A stretch of 25,329 nucleotides of DNA from an uncultured Eubacteriales bacterium. GTDB taxonomy: Bacteria; Bacillota; Clostridia; Christensenellales; Borkfalkiaceae. Below are positions 1 through 8,788 of the stretch, piece after piece. The notes under the pieces were generated by a model. It saw only the letters and a program-made list of their open reading frames with translations, searched no databases and was not told the origin of the DNA. The DNA is taken from NCBI GenBank assembly GCA_900554485.1, contig USHO01000007.1:1-25329 (forward strand), in the 5' to 3' direction. The position numbers and the translations under genes are program-made. How positions within the stretch are numbered: position 1 is the stretch's first letter; each line of letters begins with the position of its first letter.

Positions 1-23
1 CGGCTGCGACCGCATATATACTG

Positions 24-3000
24 TTATTTTCTGCGTTTCTTGCCCGCCGCGACAAAGCCTATCGCAAGCAGGGCTATGCCCGCCGCCGGGGCGGAGCCTT
101 TACAACCCTTCTTTCCGCTTTCGGACGAACTGTCCGGATCCGGAGTGGGAGTAGGATCGGGTTGGTTCGGGTCGATGACCGTTACTTCTATATCTACGGA
201 GTGTCCTTTGTAAGTTACGGTCACGGTCTGTTTACCCGCAGTTTCAAACGTTCCGCCGGTCACGGTAAATTCGTTGTATTTGATTTCTGTGCTGCCATCG
301 ACATAAGTCACCCTGAGCGTAAGACCGCCCGTCGAGAACGTTTCGCCGATCTCGTATTCGAGTATCGACGGCGCGCTGGCGACCTCGACACTGCTTATTT
401 CGGGCATTCCCACGGTAACGTTAAGCGAGGTGGTAAGACCTTCGTAACTTATGCTTACCGTACGACTGTTTTTAGTGAGTTTAGTTCTGGTGTAGTCATA
501 TCCCGAAGTTATCTCTTCTTTCGAGCCGTCAGACCACAGGAGCGTAAGCACCATACCGGTAGGATCGAAAGTCTCGCCTGCGACGTAAGTCGTCTTTGCG
601 GGTCTGGTCATTACAGATATGCCCTGTTTCGTGACGGTCTCGCCGAATACGGGGGCTTTAGCCCTCATCGCGGTTTCGGATTCGAGAAGTTTCTGCCAGT
701 CTGCGACGAAAGCGGTACGCTGAACGAGCGAAACGTTATCGTACACGCCGCGCGCTTTCTGCATCTTGTTCTTGTATTCCGCCCAAAGCGTCGTATCGTC
801 GGCGGTCAACGCCTCGATTTCGGCTTTGGTCGGTATCGATTTAAGAAGTTCGACGCATTCCCTCGTGGTGTCGTCCGCTATCATGGCGGTCTTGTTTACC
901 GTGGAGAAGTACGCTTTGTAAATTCTGTTGTCGAAACCTTTCGCGTTTTCGGCGAATTCGGCGGTAAGACCGAGGTCTTTCACTCCGGTGACTCCGCCCT
1001 TGCCCGCAAACAGTACGAGCGCAACGTAATCTTTGAAGTTCGCATAGTATTTTTCGGTTAAGACGTCACCGCTCCTGTCGAATATCTTATACAGGTCGCT
1101 CTTTTCGTCGAAGTTGCTCGCCGCGACGTAAGTCGCCTCGAGTACGGGCGCGTTTATTCCGCCGAACACATACTTCGTCGCGCCGCAGCCGTAGAAGGCT
1201 TTATCGCCGATCGCTTTGAGTTCGTAGGGGAATTCGACTTCGGTGGCGTCGGTCACGTTTTCAAATACGGACGCGCCTATTCTGACCGTCTTTTCGGGCA
1301 CGGTTATTTTACCCGATTTGCCGAGCGACGCGTACGCAAGAACTTCCTTGCCGTTTGCGACGTTCTCGACTATCATTCCGTCGACGACTTCGTACTTGCC
1401 GTCGTCGCTCGTTATCGCGAAATCGTTGATACCGGCGGTTGCGGCAAACGCGCCTTCGCCTATACCCGCGCCTTCCGCAAGGGAAATCGCGAGCGTACCT
1501 TCGACTTTAAGCGAACTCTTATAGAACGCGTAATCGCCGATACCGATTCTGTAAAGGGTTTTCTCTTTATTCTCGCTGTCGAGATACGTTTCGGTGATCG
1601 ATTCAAACTTCTGACCGAACGTTACAGAGGTAAGTCCGCTGTAAGCAAACGCATATTTACCGATATTGGTAACTTTGTCGAGAGCGACCGTTCCGAGCGA
1701 ATCGCAACCGTAGAAAGCGTTATTGCCGATGAACGTAACGTTTTCAAGGGCGGGGTTCGAGATATGTCCGCACCCCGCGAACGCATACGCGCCTATCGAT
1801 TCCGCGGCGGAAAGGTCGAACGACCTCAGCGACGAACAGTAAGCAAACGCTCCGTCGCCGATCACTTCCGCGCCCGCAATCGGAATGTTGGTGAGTTTCG
1901 CGCAGTAAGCGAACGTATACGCGCCTATCGTCTTAACGTTTTTCTGACCTTCGGCTAAGGTGAGCGTCAAGAGGTTTCTCTGACCTCTGAACGCGCCTGC
2001 GCCGAGCGCGGTACTGCCGCTGCCGAAAGTTACCGACCTTAAAACGGGTCTCGTAACCGCAAGTCCGTCGAAGACGTAGTCGCCCATTTCGGTGATGTTC
2101 CCGAGGGTTATCTGTTGCAGATACTCGCAGGAGGAGAACGCTCCGTCGCCTATCGAAGTTATATTCGTCGAGGACAAATCGAGCGTTATAAGTCCGCTTG
2201 CCATAAAGCAGTTATCGCCGAGCGAAGTCACTGCATCGTTGAATTTAACGGAGGTAAGAACCGCCTTTTCGGATGCGTTGCCGAGATCGTCGGTTACGAC
2301 GTCGACGCCGGCATACGCAAACGTATTTGCGGGTATTTCGGTTATCGCGACCTGCGAAAGGTCTGCTTTCGTAAGCGCGGAGCACCAACTGAATACTCCG
2401 ACCCCGAGTTCTTCGACGCTTGCCGGAAGAGTTATCGACGCGAGCGATCCGCAACCCGAGAAGGCGTAATTGCCTATCGTTTTAAGCGCGTATCCGCCGC
2501 CGTCTTTTTCGGTGAACTCCACCGAAGTGAGTTTCGTGTTGCCGGAGAACGCGTTGGCGGCGATCGTCTCTACGGTAGCGGGTACGGTGAACTTCGTCAC
2601 GTCCTGTTTTACCCTGTAAAGAACGGTCTTATCCGCATTATACCATGCTCCGTCGGTGAAGTTGAGTATACCCGACGCGCATTCGATGTCGGTTATGTTA
2701 CAGTTACCGAACGGCGAAACCTTCGTTCCGTACACTATCGATTCGACGTCGTCCGCCGTAAGATCGGTGTAGATGAGTTTCTTAAGCGACGAACACTTGA
2801 AGAACATATCCGAGCCGAGATCGGTGAACTTGCTGAGCGTTACCGTGGTAAGACCCGTGCAGTTCTCGAATACGTTATGCCCCGCGACGCGGAGTTCGGT
2901 GATGTCTATCGAAGTAAGCGAAGTACAATCTTTGAACGCGTAGTTGCCCATAGTGGTAAGTTTCGCAGCCGACCTCGAGAAATCTACGTTCTCGGTGAGG

Positions 3001-6000
3001 TTCATTATCTCGACGTCTTCTTTCTTAAGTCCGTTAAGAAGAGTTACGTTGTTGATGTTTTTAAGCGAAACGCACTTTTCAAAGGAATGCATGCCGAACG
3101 CGACAGAGGTCGAGTGCATGTCTATCGTTTCGAGTTTCGGGCAGTTATAGAACGCGTATTTATATATGAAGTTTACGGTGTGCGGCAGTATAACGCGTTT
3201 AAGCGAAGACATATTTGCGAACGCATACTGCTGAATTTCGGTACACGGCGAAGAAATTTCTATCTCTTCGATGTTGTCGTTGCCCTTGAACGCCTCTTCG
3301 TAAATGTAGTATACGTTGAGCGATTTGGGTATAACGACTTTGCCGCCCGCGCCGTGGTATTCTCTCAGATATCCGTTGACTACGACGAATTCCGCGCCGA
3401 CGTTAAGCGTCGTGTTCGCGATATAAATCGTAGGTCTGCCGTTGTAGTACAGCGTCGCGCGGATAGTCGCTATACCCTCTTTGTGGGTAGTGACTATACC
3501 TCTCGCGTCGACCGTCGCTACGTCGGCGGCGTCGGTAGTCCATTTGACGTCGAGATCGCCGGAATAATACCACGGGTCGACCTGCGTCTTCATCTCTATA
3601 CGGGTATTCTGATTTACGTCGACCGTCGCATTGGTCGGATTGACCATTGCGCCGCTCTTATTCTGTATAAGTCCGAACGAAAGATTGGTTACGGACGGCG
3701 CCGCGGAATCTCCGTCGACGACGTGAACGAGTATTCCGTCATACACGTCGGCATATTCGTTTTTGCCCGCATACACCTTAACGATCGCGTCGCCGGGGGC
3801 TACGCCGAACAGTTCGCCGTCTCTTACTTTAACGACGTTTTCGTCGAAAGACTTCCAGAAAAGACCTACGGACGCCTTGCCGGCGGGCGCGACGGCAATC
3901 GCGAGTTGTTCCGCGGTGTTGACGCTTATCGTTATTTCTTTGGAATAATCTTCGTTACCCGTCACCGTGTTGCCCGAAGTGATGTTCACTTCGTCGGGAT
4001 AATTTACCGCGTCCGCAAACGAGATGAAATCGTTTATACGATAAACCCTCGTATTGAGCGCATAGTCGTCGACCTGAAGATAGAGGTCTTTGTCGGTGAT
4101 GGTCTTATTCTTGACCGCCTCGTAATAATCGGTTACGTCGAGCGTTACGGTCGTGGTCGAATTGCTCTCGGAATAAATCGGGTTAAGCGTCGAATCGAAA
4201 AGTCTGAGGGACATTTCGTTATAATCGGCATAGCAGAGCGCGATCGACTGAGAGTAACGGTTATCGTATACGTCTACGTCGAGGTAAACTTTGTATCTTA
4301 TGGTGTCGGTGTCGTCCTTATAAGATTCAAATCTGAGTTTATAGTCGGTGATTTCGGGCGCCTCGCTGTCGACGAAGAAAGTGAAATCGAACGACTTGTT
4401 GTACGAATATTTATCCGCCTCGTAAGGTCTCTCTTCGCTGATGTCGTCGAGTACGCCTTCAACGTGGAACAGATACTGTCTGTTGTTGGAGATAGCCTCT
4501 TCTATCGGTGACCATTCGACCTCGATGAAAGACCCTCTTGCCGACGAAGACCCGCCGGTGTAAGACTTTCTTACGTTGGTTATCGACTTGGTATACACGA
4601 CCTCGCCGGTCACGGCGTCGGTTATGGACATTTCCATTCTCTTCGCCCCGCGCAGAAGACCCGCGTATATGGCGTAAAGTTTGTTTACCGTGTGGTGGTT
4701 ATATTCGTCGTATATCGAGATAGCCGCCTTATCGGTGGACGAATATATCTTTTTCTGGTCGTCGCTCTGACTGTAGAGGTACGAGCCGAGAGGAATGATA
4801 TATTTTCCGTCGTTGAAAGAGCCGAGCGGCGTGGTGGCATACATCTGCGCCTTGGGTTTACGGTCGTCGGGGATGCTGTCGTCCTGCAATTTCTCCGAAA
4901 GTTCGTAGTCGGAGATGTCGAACATGTCGGCATCATACCAGTCGCCGTAGAAACCGAGCCACGGAATGTTGAGGTCTACCGCGGAAGTATCGCCGGTTTT
5001 ATCGTTGAGTTTGACGAAACCTTCGACGTACATACCGTTTTTGAAACTGTCGTCGATATACTTTTTCGCCTCGTCTTTAAGCGAAACGGTTACGGTTACG
5101 GTTACGTCGTCTCCGCCTTTGAGGTGAAGGGTTTTTCCGTCGAGCGTGCTGCCTGCGCCGGCATCGTCGAGTCTGAAGCTGAAATCGCATTTGCCGTCGA
5201 GCATATACGCCCTTTCGGCAACGGAGATTTTATCCGATGCGAGAGTTTCGGTCATGGTAAGCGTGTCGAATTCGTACGTTCTGTCAGCCGTATCGAAGTT
5301 CTTTACGCTGAAAGTAAGTCTGTATACGCCCGTTCTGTCGGGGTCGTCGCCTACTTCGACTTTGGTTTTATCCGTACCCTTGACGTATATATACGCCTTG
5401 GTCGTGGTGGCTTTGGTTATATCCGCGAGACCCGAGCCCTGTTTTCTCGGGGAATACGGAGCGTTGTATTCGTCGTACGCAATCGTAGCGGTACTCATAA
5501 ACAGGCGGTTCGCCTGAGTTACTTTATCCGAATAGAGATCCGCGCTGCTTTCGGTCTGATTGAAAGTCGAATTGTTGTTTTTAACGTATTCGAGCATCAG
5601 ACTCATCGCGCCCGCAAGGTTGGGCGTAGCCATACTCGTACCGGAGAGTTCCGCCCATCCGTTGGGAACAGCCGAAGTTATTTCGCCGCCGTGCGCGGAT
5701 ATTTCGGGTTTAAGTTTAAGATCCGGCGTCGGACCCCAGCTGGAGAAGTCGGACATGAACGGACCGGCTTTCTGCTTTTCGCTGATTCTGAACGTACCGG
5801 TCGTAGCCTTTATCGTGTTGTTCGACGACGGAACGAAGGTGTTCGCCGCGTCCATGGTTATCGAACAAGTCGGTACGGGGTTGTAGAGGTTACCGAGGCT
5901 CATTCGTATCGCGCCGGAAACGTTATTGTAAATTACGCACGCGATCGCGCCTTTCTGTTTTGCCGTTCTTACCTTTTCTTCAAAGGTGACGTCTCCGCCG

Positions 6001-7640
6001 CGGCGTACGACCGCGACTTTACCCTTAACGTCTACGCCGACGTAGTTGACCGACTGACCGAATCCGGGTACGACGACGTAATCGAGGTCGGCGTAACTGT
6101 TGCCGTCGTTATCGGTCTCTACCGTAACCGACGGATTGCTCATTATTTCTTTTATGAAGTCTTTCTGGTTGCCGTTACCGTCGGACGCCTCGGTGAAGTA
6201 AAGATACTTCTCTTCGCCGCCTACGGTTACTTTAATATACTTGGCTTTCTGACCGTTGATACTCGCGACGCTCATCGCGGCGTCGAAAGTCGACGGCGAA
6301 CCTACGGTTGCCGAGTCGGGGCTGGTCGCAAGGTTCGTTCCGTAAACGCCGTTGTACGCCGAACTGTAATCGTTGCTCGCCGCAACCATAAGGCTGATGC
6401 CGGCTTTTCTTACGTTGTCGTACACGGTCTGCATGAAGTCGTTGTCCGCGGTGGAGAAACCCGCCGAGGAGCCGAGACTCATATTGATTACGTCGACTTT
6501 GAGTTTGACGCAGTCTTCGAGGGCGCAGAGAATGTTTACCGTCTCCGCTCCGCCGAGTCCGTCCTCCTCTTCGTTATCGGTGAACACCTTGAAAATCGCG
6601 AGTTGCGCGTTAGGCGCGACGCCCGTGAAAGTCATCGGTTTGCCGTCTTTATCGAGAATTTCGTTACCGTCCTGATCCTTTATCGTCTGATCGACGCCGT
6701 CGTCGTCAAGTATCGGCGTACCCGCTATAATACCGGCGACGTGCGTGCCGTGGTGAGAATAGGACGGATACACGTCCGGGTCGTTGTCCGCATAGTCGTA
6801 TGCGAACGGAACTTTTGCATTATAATATACGTCGTCTACGGTTACGGTCTTGTTTTTGGAAATAAGACCCTTGCTCGTATCGCCGTTGAAAATGCTGCTT
6901 TTTACGGTAGCTTTGTCGAGCATCGCGACGCCCGCTTTGGCGGTGGGCATCGTCTGAAACGCCGCGTGCGAATAATCGAGACCGGTATCGAGTACCGCAA
7001 CGACCATTCCGCTGCCGTCATAGCCCTGCGCGCGGAGTTTGTCGGATATTTTATAAATACCCGTTCCCCAGACGTTCGTCTCGTTCTGAACGTCTATATC
7101 CTGCGGGGCGTAATAATATTCGGACACGGTAACTTCGTCGACGCCGCTTATCTTCTTTACGTCGGAAAGATATTTGACGTCGATTTTAACCGCGACGGCG
7201 TTCGCCACGGTATTGTACGCGTATTTGTATTCGTAAGGAACGTTCGCGGCTGAAAGTCGTCTTAAAAACGCGCTCTGTTCCGCTTCGATTTCGGCGGCGG
7301 CAGCCGCCCCCGCGAAGGAGTCGAGATATTCGGCCACGTCGCCGTTCGTCCTGTCCGAAAGACTTTTACCTTCGAGAGAGACTATAACGTAGTGTTCGCC
7401 CGTAAGCGTCGACGATTGACTCTCGTTAAGGTAATTTTCGGATATGAGCGAAGAAGTATCCGCCGCGGCGAGGTCGGTGACCTCTTCCAGCGTACCGGCG
7501 GCGGAATTGGTCGTCGCCGAATTGCCCTGCGTATACTTTTTACCTCTCGAAGAGGCCGCCGCCACGGGCGTCATCGCTATGCTTGCCGAAAGCAGGACGC
7601 TCGTGACTATAAGCGAAAGTTTTTTTGTTAATTTATTCAT
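24..7640 (-). CDS. Cell-surface subtilisin-family (S8) protease with PA, Fn3-like, Ig-like and BspA leucine-rich repeats
   Basis: This is a secreted serine endopeptidase of 2538 residues, built like lactocepin/C5a-peptidase-type envelope proteases. I start it at 7640 because that methionine begins a signal peptide (MNKLTKKLSLIVTSVLLSAS, cleavage near residue 28); the frame is open upstream but that part lies inside oppF. The catalytic triad is visible: Asp218 in VLDTG, His297 in HHGTHVAG and Ser669 in SGTSMATP, with oxyanion Asn423. A PA domain is inserted at about 530-605. An Fn3-like domain follows (about 773-908), then two Big_2-like Ig domains (about 1225-1415), BspA-type repeats (about 1430-2160), a helical stretch (about 2165-2330) and two Big_3-like domains (about 2338-2487). 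A Pro/Asp/Ser linker, Gly-Cys (Cys2513), one membrane helix and KKRRK end it. It starts 17 nt after oppF with only a weak AGAGAA ribosome site and no terminator between, so cotranscription is likely. The protease call is firm; substrate and anchoring are inferred. Confidence 0.93.
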   Translation of the reverse strand: MNKLTKKLSLIVTSVLLSASIAMTPVAAASSRGKKYTQGNSATTNSAAGTLEEVTDLAAADTSSLISENYLNESQSSTLTGEHYVIVSLEGKSLSDRTNGDVAEYLDSFAGAAAAAEIEAEQSAFLRRLSAANVPYEYKYAYNTVANAVAVKIDVKYLSDVKKISGVDEVTVSEYYYAPQDIDVQNETNVWGTGIYKISDKLRAQGYDGSGMVVAVLDTGLDYSHAAFQTMPTAKAGVAMLDKATVKSSIFNGDTSKGLISKNKTVTVDDVYYNAKVPFAYDYADNDPDVYPSYSHHGTHVAGIIAGTPILDDDGVDQTIKDQDGNEILDKDGKPMTFTGVAPNAQLAIFKVFTDNEEEDGLGGAETVNILCALEDCVKLKVDVINMSLGSSAGFSTADNDFMQTVYDNVRKAGISLMVAASNDYSSAYNGVYGTNLATSPDSATVGSPSTFDAAMSVASINGQKAKYIKVTVGGEEKYLYFTEASDGNGNQKDFIKEIMSNPSVTVETDNDGNSYADLDYVVVPGFGQSVNYVGVDVKGKVAVVRRGGDVTFEEKVRTAKQKGAIACVIYNNVSGAIRMSLGNLYNPVPTCSITMDAANTFVPSSNNTIKATTGTFRISEKQKAGPFMSDFSSWGPTPDLKLKPEISAHGGEITSAVPNGWAELSGTSMATPNLAGAMSLMLEYVKNNNSTFNQTESSADLYSDKVTQANRLFMSTATIAYDEYNAPYSPRKQGSGLADITKATTTKAYIYVKGTDKTKVEVGDDPDRTGVYRLTFSVKNFDTADRTYEFDTLTMTETLASDKISVAERAYMLDGKCDFSFRLDDAGAGSTLDGKTLHLKGGDDVTVTVTVSLKDEAKKYIDDSFKNGMYVEGFVKLNDKTGDTSAVDLNIPWLGFYGDWYDADMFDISDYELSEKLQDDSIPDDRKPKAQMYATTPLGSFNDGKYIIPLGSYLYSQSDDQKKIYSSTDKAAISIYDEYNHHTVNKLYAIYAGLLRGAKRMEMSITDAVTGEVVYTKSITNVRKSYTGGSSSARGSFIEVEWSPIEEAISNNRQYLFHVEGVLDDISEERPYEADKYSYNKSFDFTFFVDSEAPEITDYKLRFESYKDDTDTIRYKVYLDVDVYDNRYSQSIALCYADYNEMSLRLFDSTLNPIYSESNSTTTVTLDVTDYYEAVKNKTITDKDLYLQVDDYALNTRVYRINDFISFADAVNYPDEVNITSGNTVTGNEDYSKEITISVNTAEQLAIAVAPAGKASVGLFWKSFDENVVKVRDGELFGVAPGDAIVKVYAGKNEYADVYDGILVHVVDGDSAAPSVTNLSFGLIQNKSGAMVNPTNATVDVNQNTRIEMKTQVDPWYYSGDLDVKWTTDAADVATVDARGIVTTHKEGIATIRATLYYNGRPTIYIANTTLNVGAEFVVVNGYLREYHGAGGKVVIPKSLNVYYIYEEAFKGNDNIEEIEISSPCTEIQQYAFANMSSLKRVILPHTVNFIYKYAFYNCPKLETIDMHSTSVAFGMHSFEKCVSLKNINNVTLLNGLKKEDVEIMNLTENVDFSRSAAKLTTMGNYAFKDCTSLTSIDITELRVAGHNVFENCTGLTTVTLSKFTDLGSDMFFKCSSLKKLIYTDLTADDVESIVYGTKVSPFGNCNITDIECASGILNFTDGAWYNADKTVLYRVKQDVTKFTVPATVETIAANAFSGNTKLTSVEFTEKDGGGYALKTIGNYAFSGCGSLASITLPASVEELGVGVFSWCSALTKADLSQVAITEIPANTFAYAGVDVVTDDLGNASEKAVLTSVKFNDAVTSLGDNCFMASGLITLDLSSTNITSIGDGAFSSCEYLQQITLGNITEMGDYVFDGLAVTRPVLRSVTFGSGSTALGAGAFRGQRNLLTLTLAEGQKNVKTIGAYTFAYCAKLTNIPIAGAEVIGDGAFAYCSSLRSFDLSAAESIGAYAFAGCGHISNPALENVTFIGNNAFYGCDSLGTVALDKVTNIGKYAFAYSGLTSVTFGQKFESITETYLDSENKEKTLYRIGIGDYAFYKSSLKVEGTLAISLAEGAGIGEGAFAATAGINDFAITSDDGKYEVVDGMIVENVANGKEVLAYASLGKSGKITVPEKTVRIGASVFENVTDATEVEFPYELKAIGDKAFYGCGATKYVFGGINAPVLEATYVAASNFDEKSDLYKIFDRSGDVLTEKYYANFKDYVALVLFAGKGGVTGVKDLGLTAEFAENAKGFDNRIYKAYFSTVNKTAMIADDTTRECVELLKSIPTKAEIEALTADDTTLWAEYKNKMQKARGVYDNVSLVQRTAFVADWQKLLESETAMRAKAPVFGETVTKQGISVMTRPAKTTYVAGETFDPTGMVLTLLWSDGSKEEITSGYDYTRTKLTKNSRTVSISYEGLTTSLNVTVGMPEISSVEVASAPSILEYEIGETFSTGGLTLRVTYVDGSTEIKYNEFTVTGGTFETAGKQTVTVTYKGHSVDIEVTVIDPNQPDPTPTPDPDSSSESGKKGCKGSAPAAGIALLAIGFVAAGKKRRK
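1160..3350 (-). repeat. BspA-type leucine-rich repeat array (LRR_5) within the protease
   Basis: About 24 units of roughly 23 residues carry the pattern x-A-F-x-x-C-x-x-L-x-x-I, for example YAFYNCPKLETI, YAFKDCTSLTSI, YAFSGCGSLASI, GAFAYCSSL and NAFYGCDSL. Irregular longer units interrupt the series. The array lies downstream of the Ig-like domains and far from the catalytic domain. BspA repeats in other bacteria are surface binding modules, so a substrate- or host-binding role is likely but inferred. Confidence 0.9.
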
Positions 7641-7657
7641 ATGTCGTTCTCTGTGAA

Positions 7658-8788
7658 TTATTTTTGTTCGTATAAATGACAGGCAACCCTGTGTCCCGGA
7701 GCGTATTCTCTGAATACGGGGGTCTCGGTTTTGCATATCTCCATGCACTTGTTGCAACGGGTATGGAATTTACAGCCCGAAGGCGGGTTTGCCGGCGAGG
7801 GTATATCGCCTTTAAGTATAATTCTCTTGTTCTTGACGTCCGGGTCGGGTACGGGTACGGCGGAAAACAATGCCTGAGTGTACGGGTGCATGGGGTTGGA
7901 GAAGATGTCTTTTTTGTCTCCGTATTCCACCATGCTGCCGAGGTACATTACGCCGACCTCGTCGCTGATGTGTTCTACGACCGACAAATCGTGGGATATG
8001 AAAATATACGCGATTCCGTCGTTCTTCTGCAACGATTTAAGCAGGTTGATTATCTGCGCCTGAATAGAAACGTCCAGCGCGGAGACCGGTTCGTCGCAGA
8101 TAACGAGTTTGGGTTTGAGCGCGAGAGCGCGCGCTATACAGATTCTCTGTCTCTGTCCGCCGGAGAATTCGTGCGGGTATCTCTCGTAATAATGCGTCTG
8201 CAAGCCGCATTTGTGCATTACCGACAAAACGTAGTCTTTGAGTTCGTCCTTAGGCACGATTCCGTGTTCGGCGACCGCCTCGCCTATAATATCCCCGACG
8301 CGGAGTCTGGGCGACAGACTGGAATACGGATCCTGAAATATCATCTGAATCTGAGGACGGATTTTACGGAGTTCGGCATTCTTCATCGAACCGATGTCGT
8401 GTCCGTCGAAGATTACCTTGCCGCCCGTAACCGAATGCAGACGAAGTATCGTTCTGCCCATGGTGGTCTTTCCGCAACCCGACTCGCCGACTATGCCGAC
8501 CGTACTGCCCGCTTTTACGCCGAAAGTAACGTCGTCGACGGCGCGCACAAAGGACTTCGGTTTACCGAAAAAGTCCGTCGCGAGCGGAAAGTATTTTTTA
8601 AGATGTTCGACTTTAAGAAGGTAATCGCCTTCGTCTATCGCCGATGCGAGTTCGTCGGATGCCGCGGCAGCCTCGGCGGCGGTCACGTCTACGATCTCTT
8701 CCGTAACTTCGACGGTTTCGACCTGTTCGACGATTTCTTCGACGACGTCTTCACTCTTATTTTCTTTTAATTTTTTGGTATTATTCAT
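7658..8788 (-). CDS. oppF: Oligopeptide ABC transporter ATP-binding protein OppF
   Basis: This is one of the two cytoplasmic ATPases that power peptide import; it should pair with OppD on the OppBC channel. The 376-residue protein has Walker A GESGCGKTT (101-109), Q-loop FQDPYSSLSP (151-160), signature FSGGQRQR (208-215), Walker B KLVICDEPVSALD (227-239) and H-loop ISHD (264-267). The C-terminal oligopeptide/dipeptide domain follows (HPYTQALFSA, 301-310), with the four-cysteine pattern typical of this family (Cys339, 345, 352 and 370). The first ~54 residues are an unusual, strongly acidic extension rich in Glu, Val and Asp, followed by an alanine stretch. Its ATG overlaps the oppD stop by 8 bases (ATGAATAA), which implies translational coupling. 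Family assignment is very secure; peptide versus other solute specificity rests on the neighbours. Confidence 0.96.
   Translation of the reverse strand: MNNTKKLKENKSEDVVEEIVEQVETVEVTEEIVDVTAAEAAAASDELASAIDEGDYLLKVEHLKKYFPLATDFFGKPKSFVRAVDDVTFGVKAGSTVGIVGESGCGKTTMGRTILRLHSVTGGKVIFDGHDIGSMKNAELRKIRPQIQMIFQDPYSSLSPRLRVGDIIGEAVAEHGIVPKDELKDYVLSVMHKCGLQTHYYERYPHEFSGGQRQRICIARALALKPKLVICDEPVSALDVSIQAQIINLLKSLQKNDGIAYIFISHDLSVVEHISDEVGVMYLGSMVEYGDKKDIFSNPMHPYTQALFSAVPVPDPDVKNKRIILKGDIPSPANPPSGCKFHTRCNKCMEICKTETPVFREYAPGHRVACHLYEQK

Noticed and set aside
1..23. Terminator after the protease gene
   Set aside because: Only 23 bases remain; the possible GC-rich stem is cut by the window edge and no T-run can be seen.
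1160..3350. DNA-level tandem repeat or CRISPR-like array
   Set aside because: The repetition is at protein level (leucine-rich units); the DNA copies differ and there are no identical repeats with unique spacers.
2115..4511. 798-codon open frame on the plus strand inside the protease gene
   Set aside because: It is the exact complement register of the protease codons, has no ribosome site, and its translation is Arg/Val/Tyr-rich without domains. It reflects codon avoidance in the real gene.
4692..7253. 853-codon open frame on the plus strand inside the protease gene
   Set aside because: Same complementary register and same composition bias; the minus-strand frame here holds the intact S8 catalytic motifs.
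7641..7757. Extended N-terminus of the protease starting at 7757
   Set aside because: The extra 39 residues are charged, lie inside oppF and would block the signal peptide that begins cleanly at 7640.
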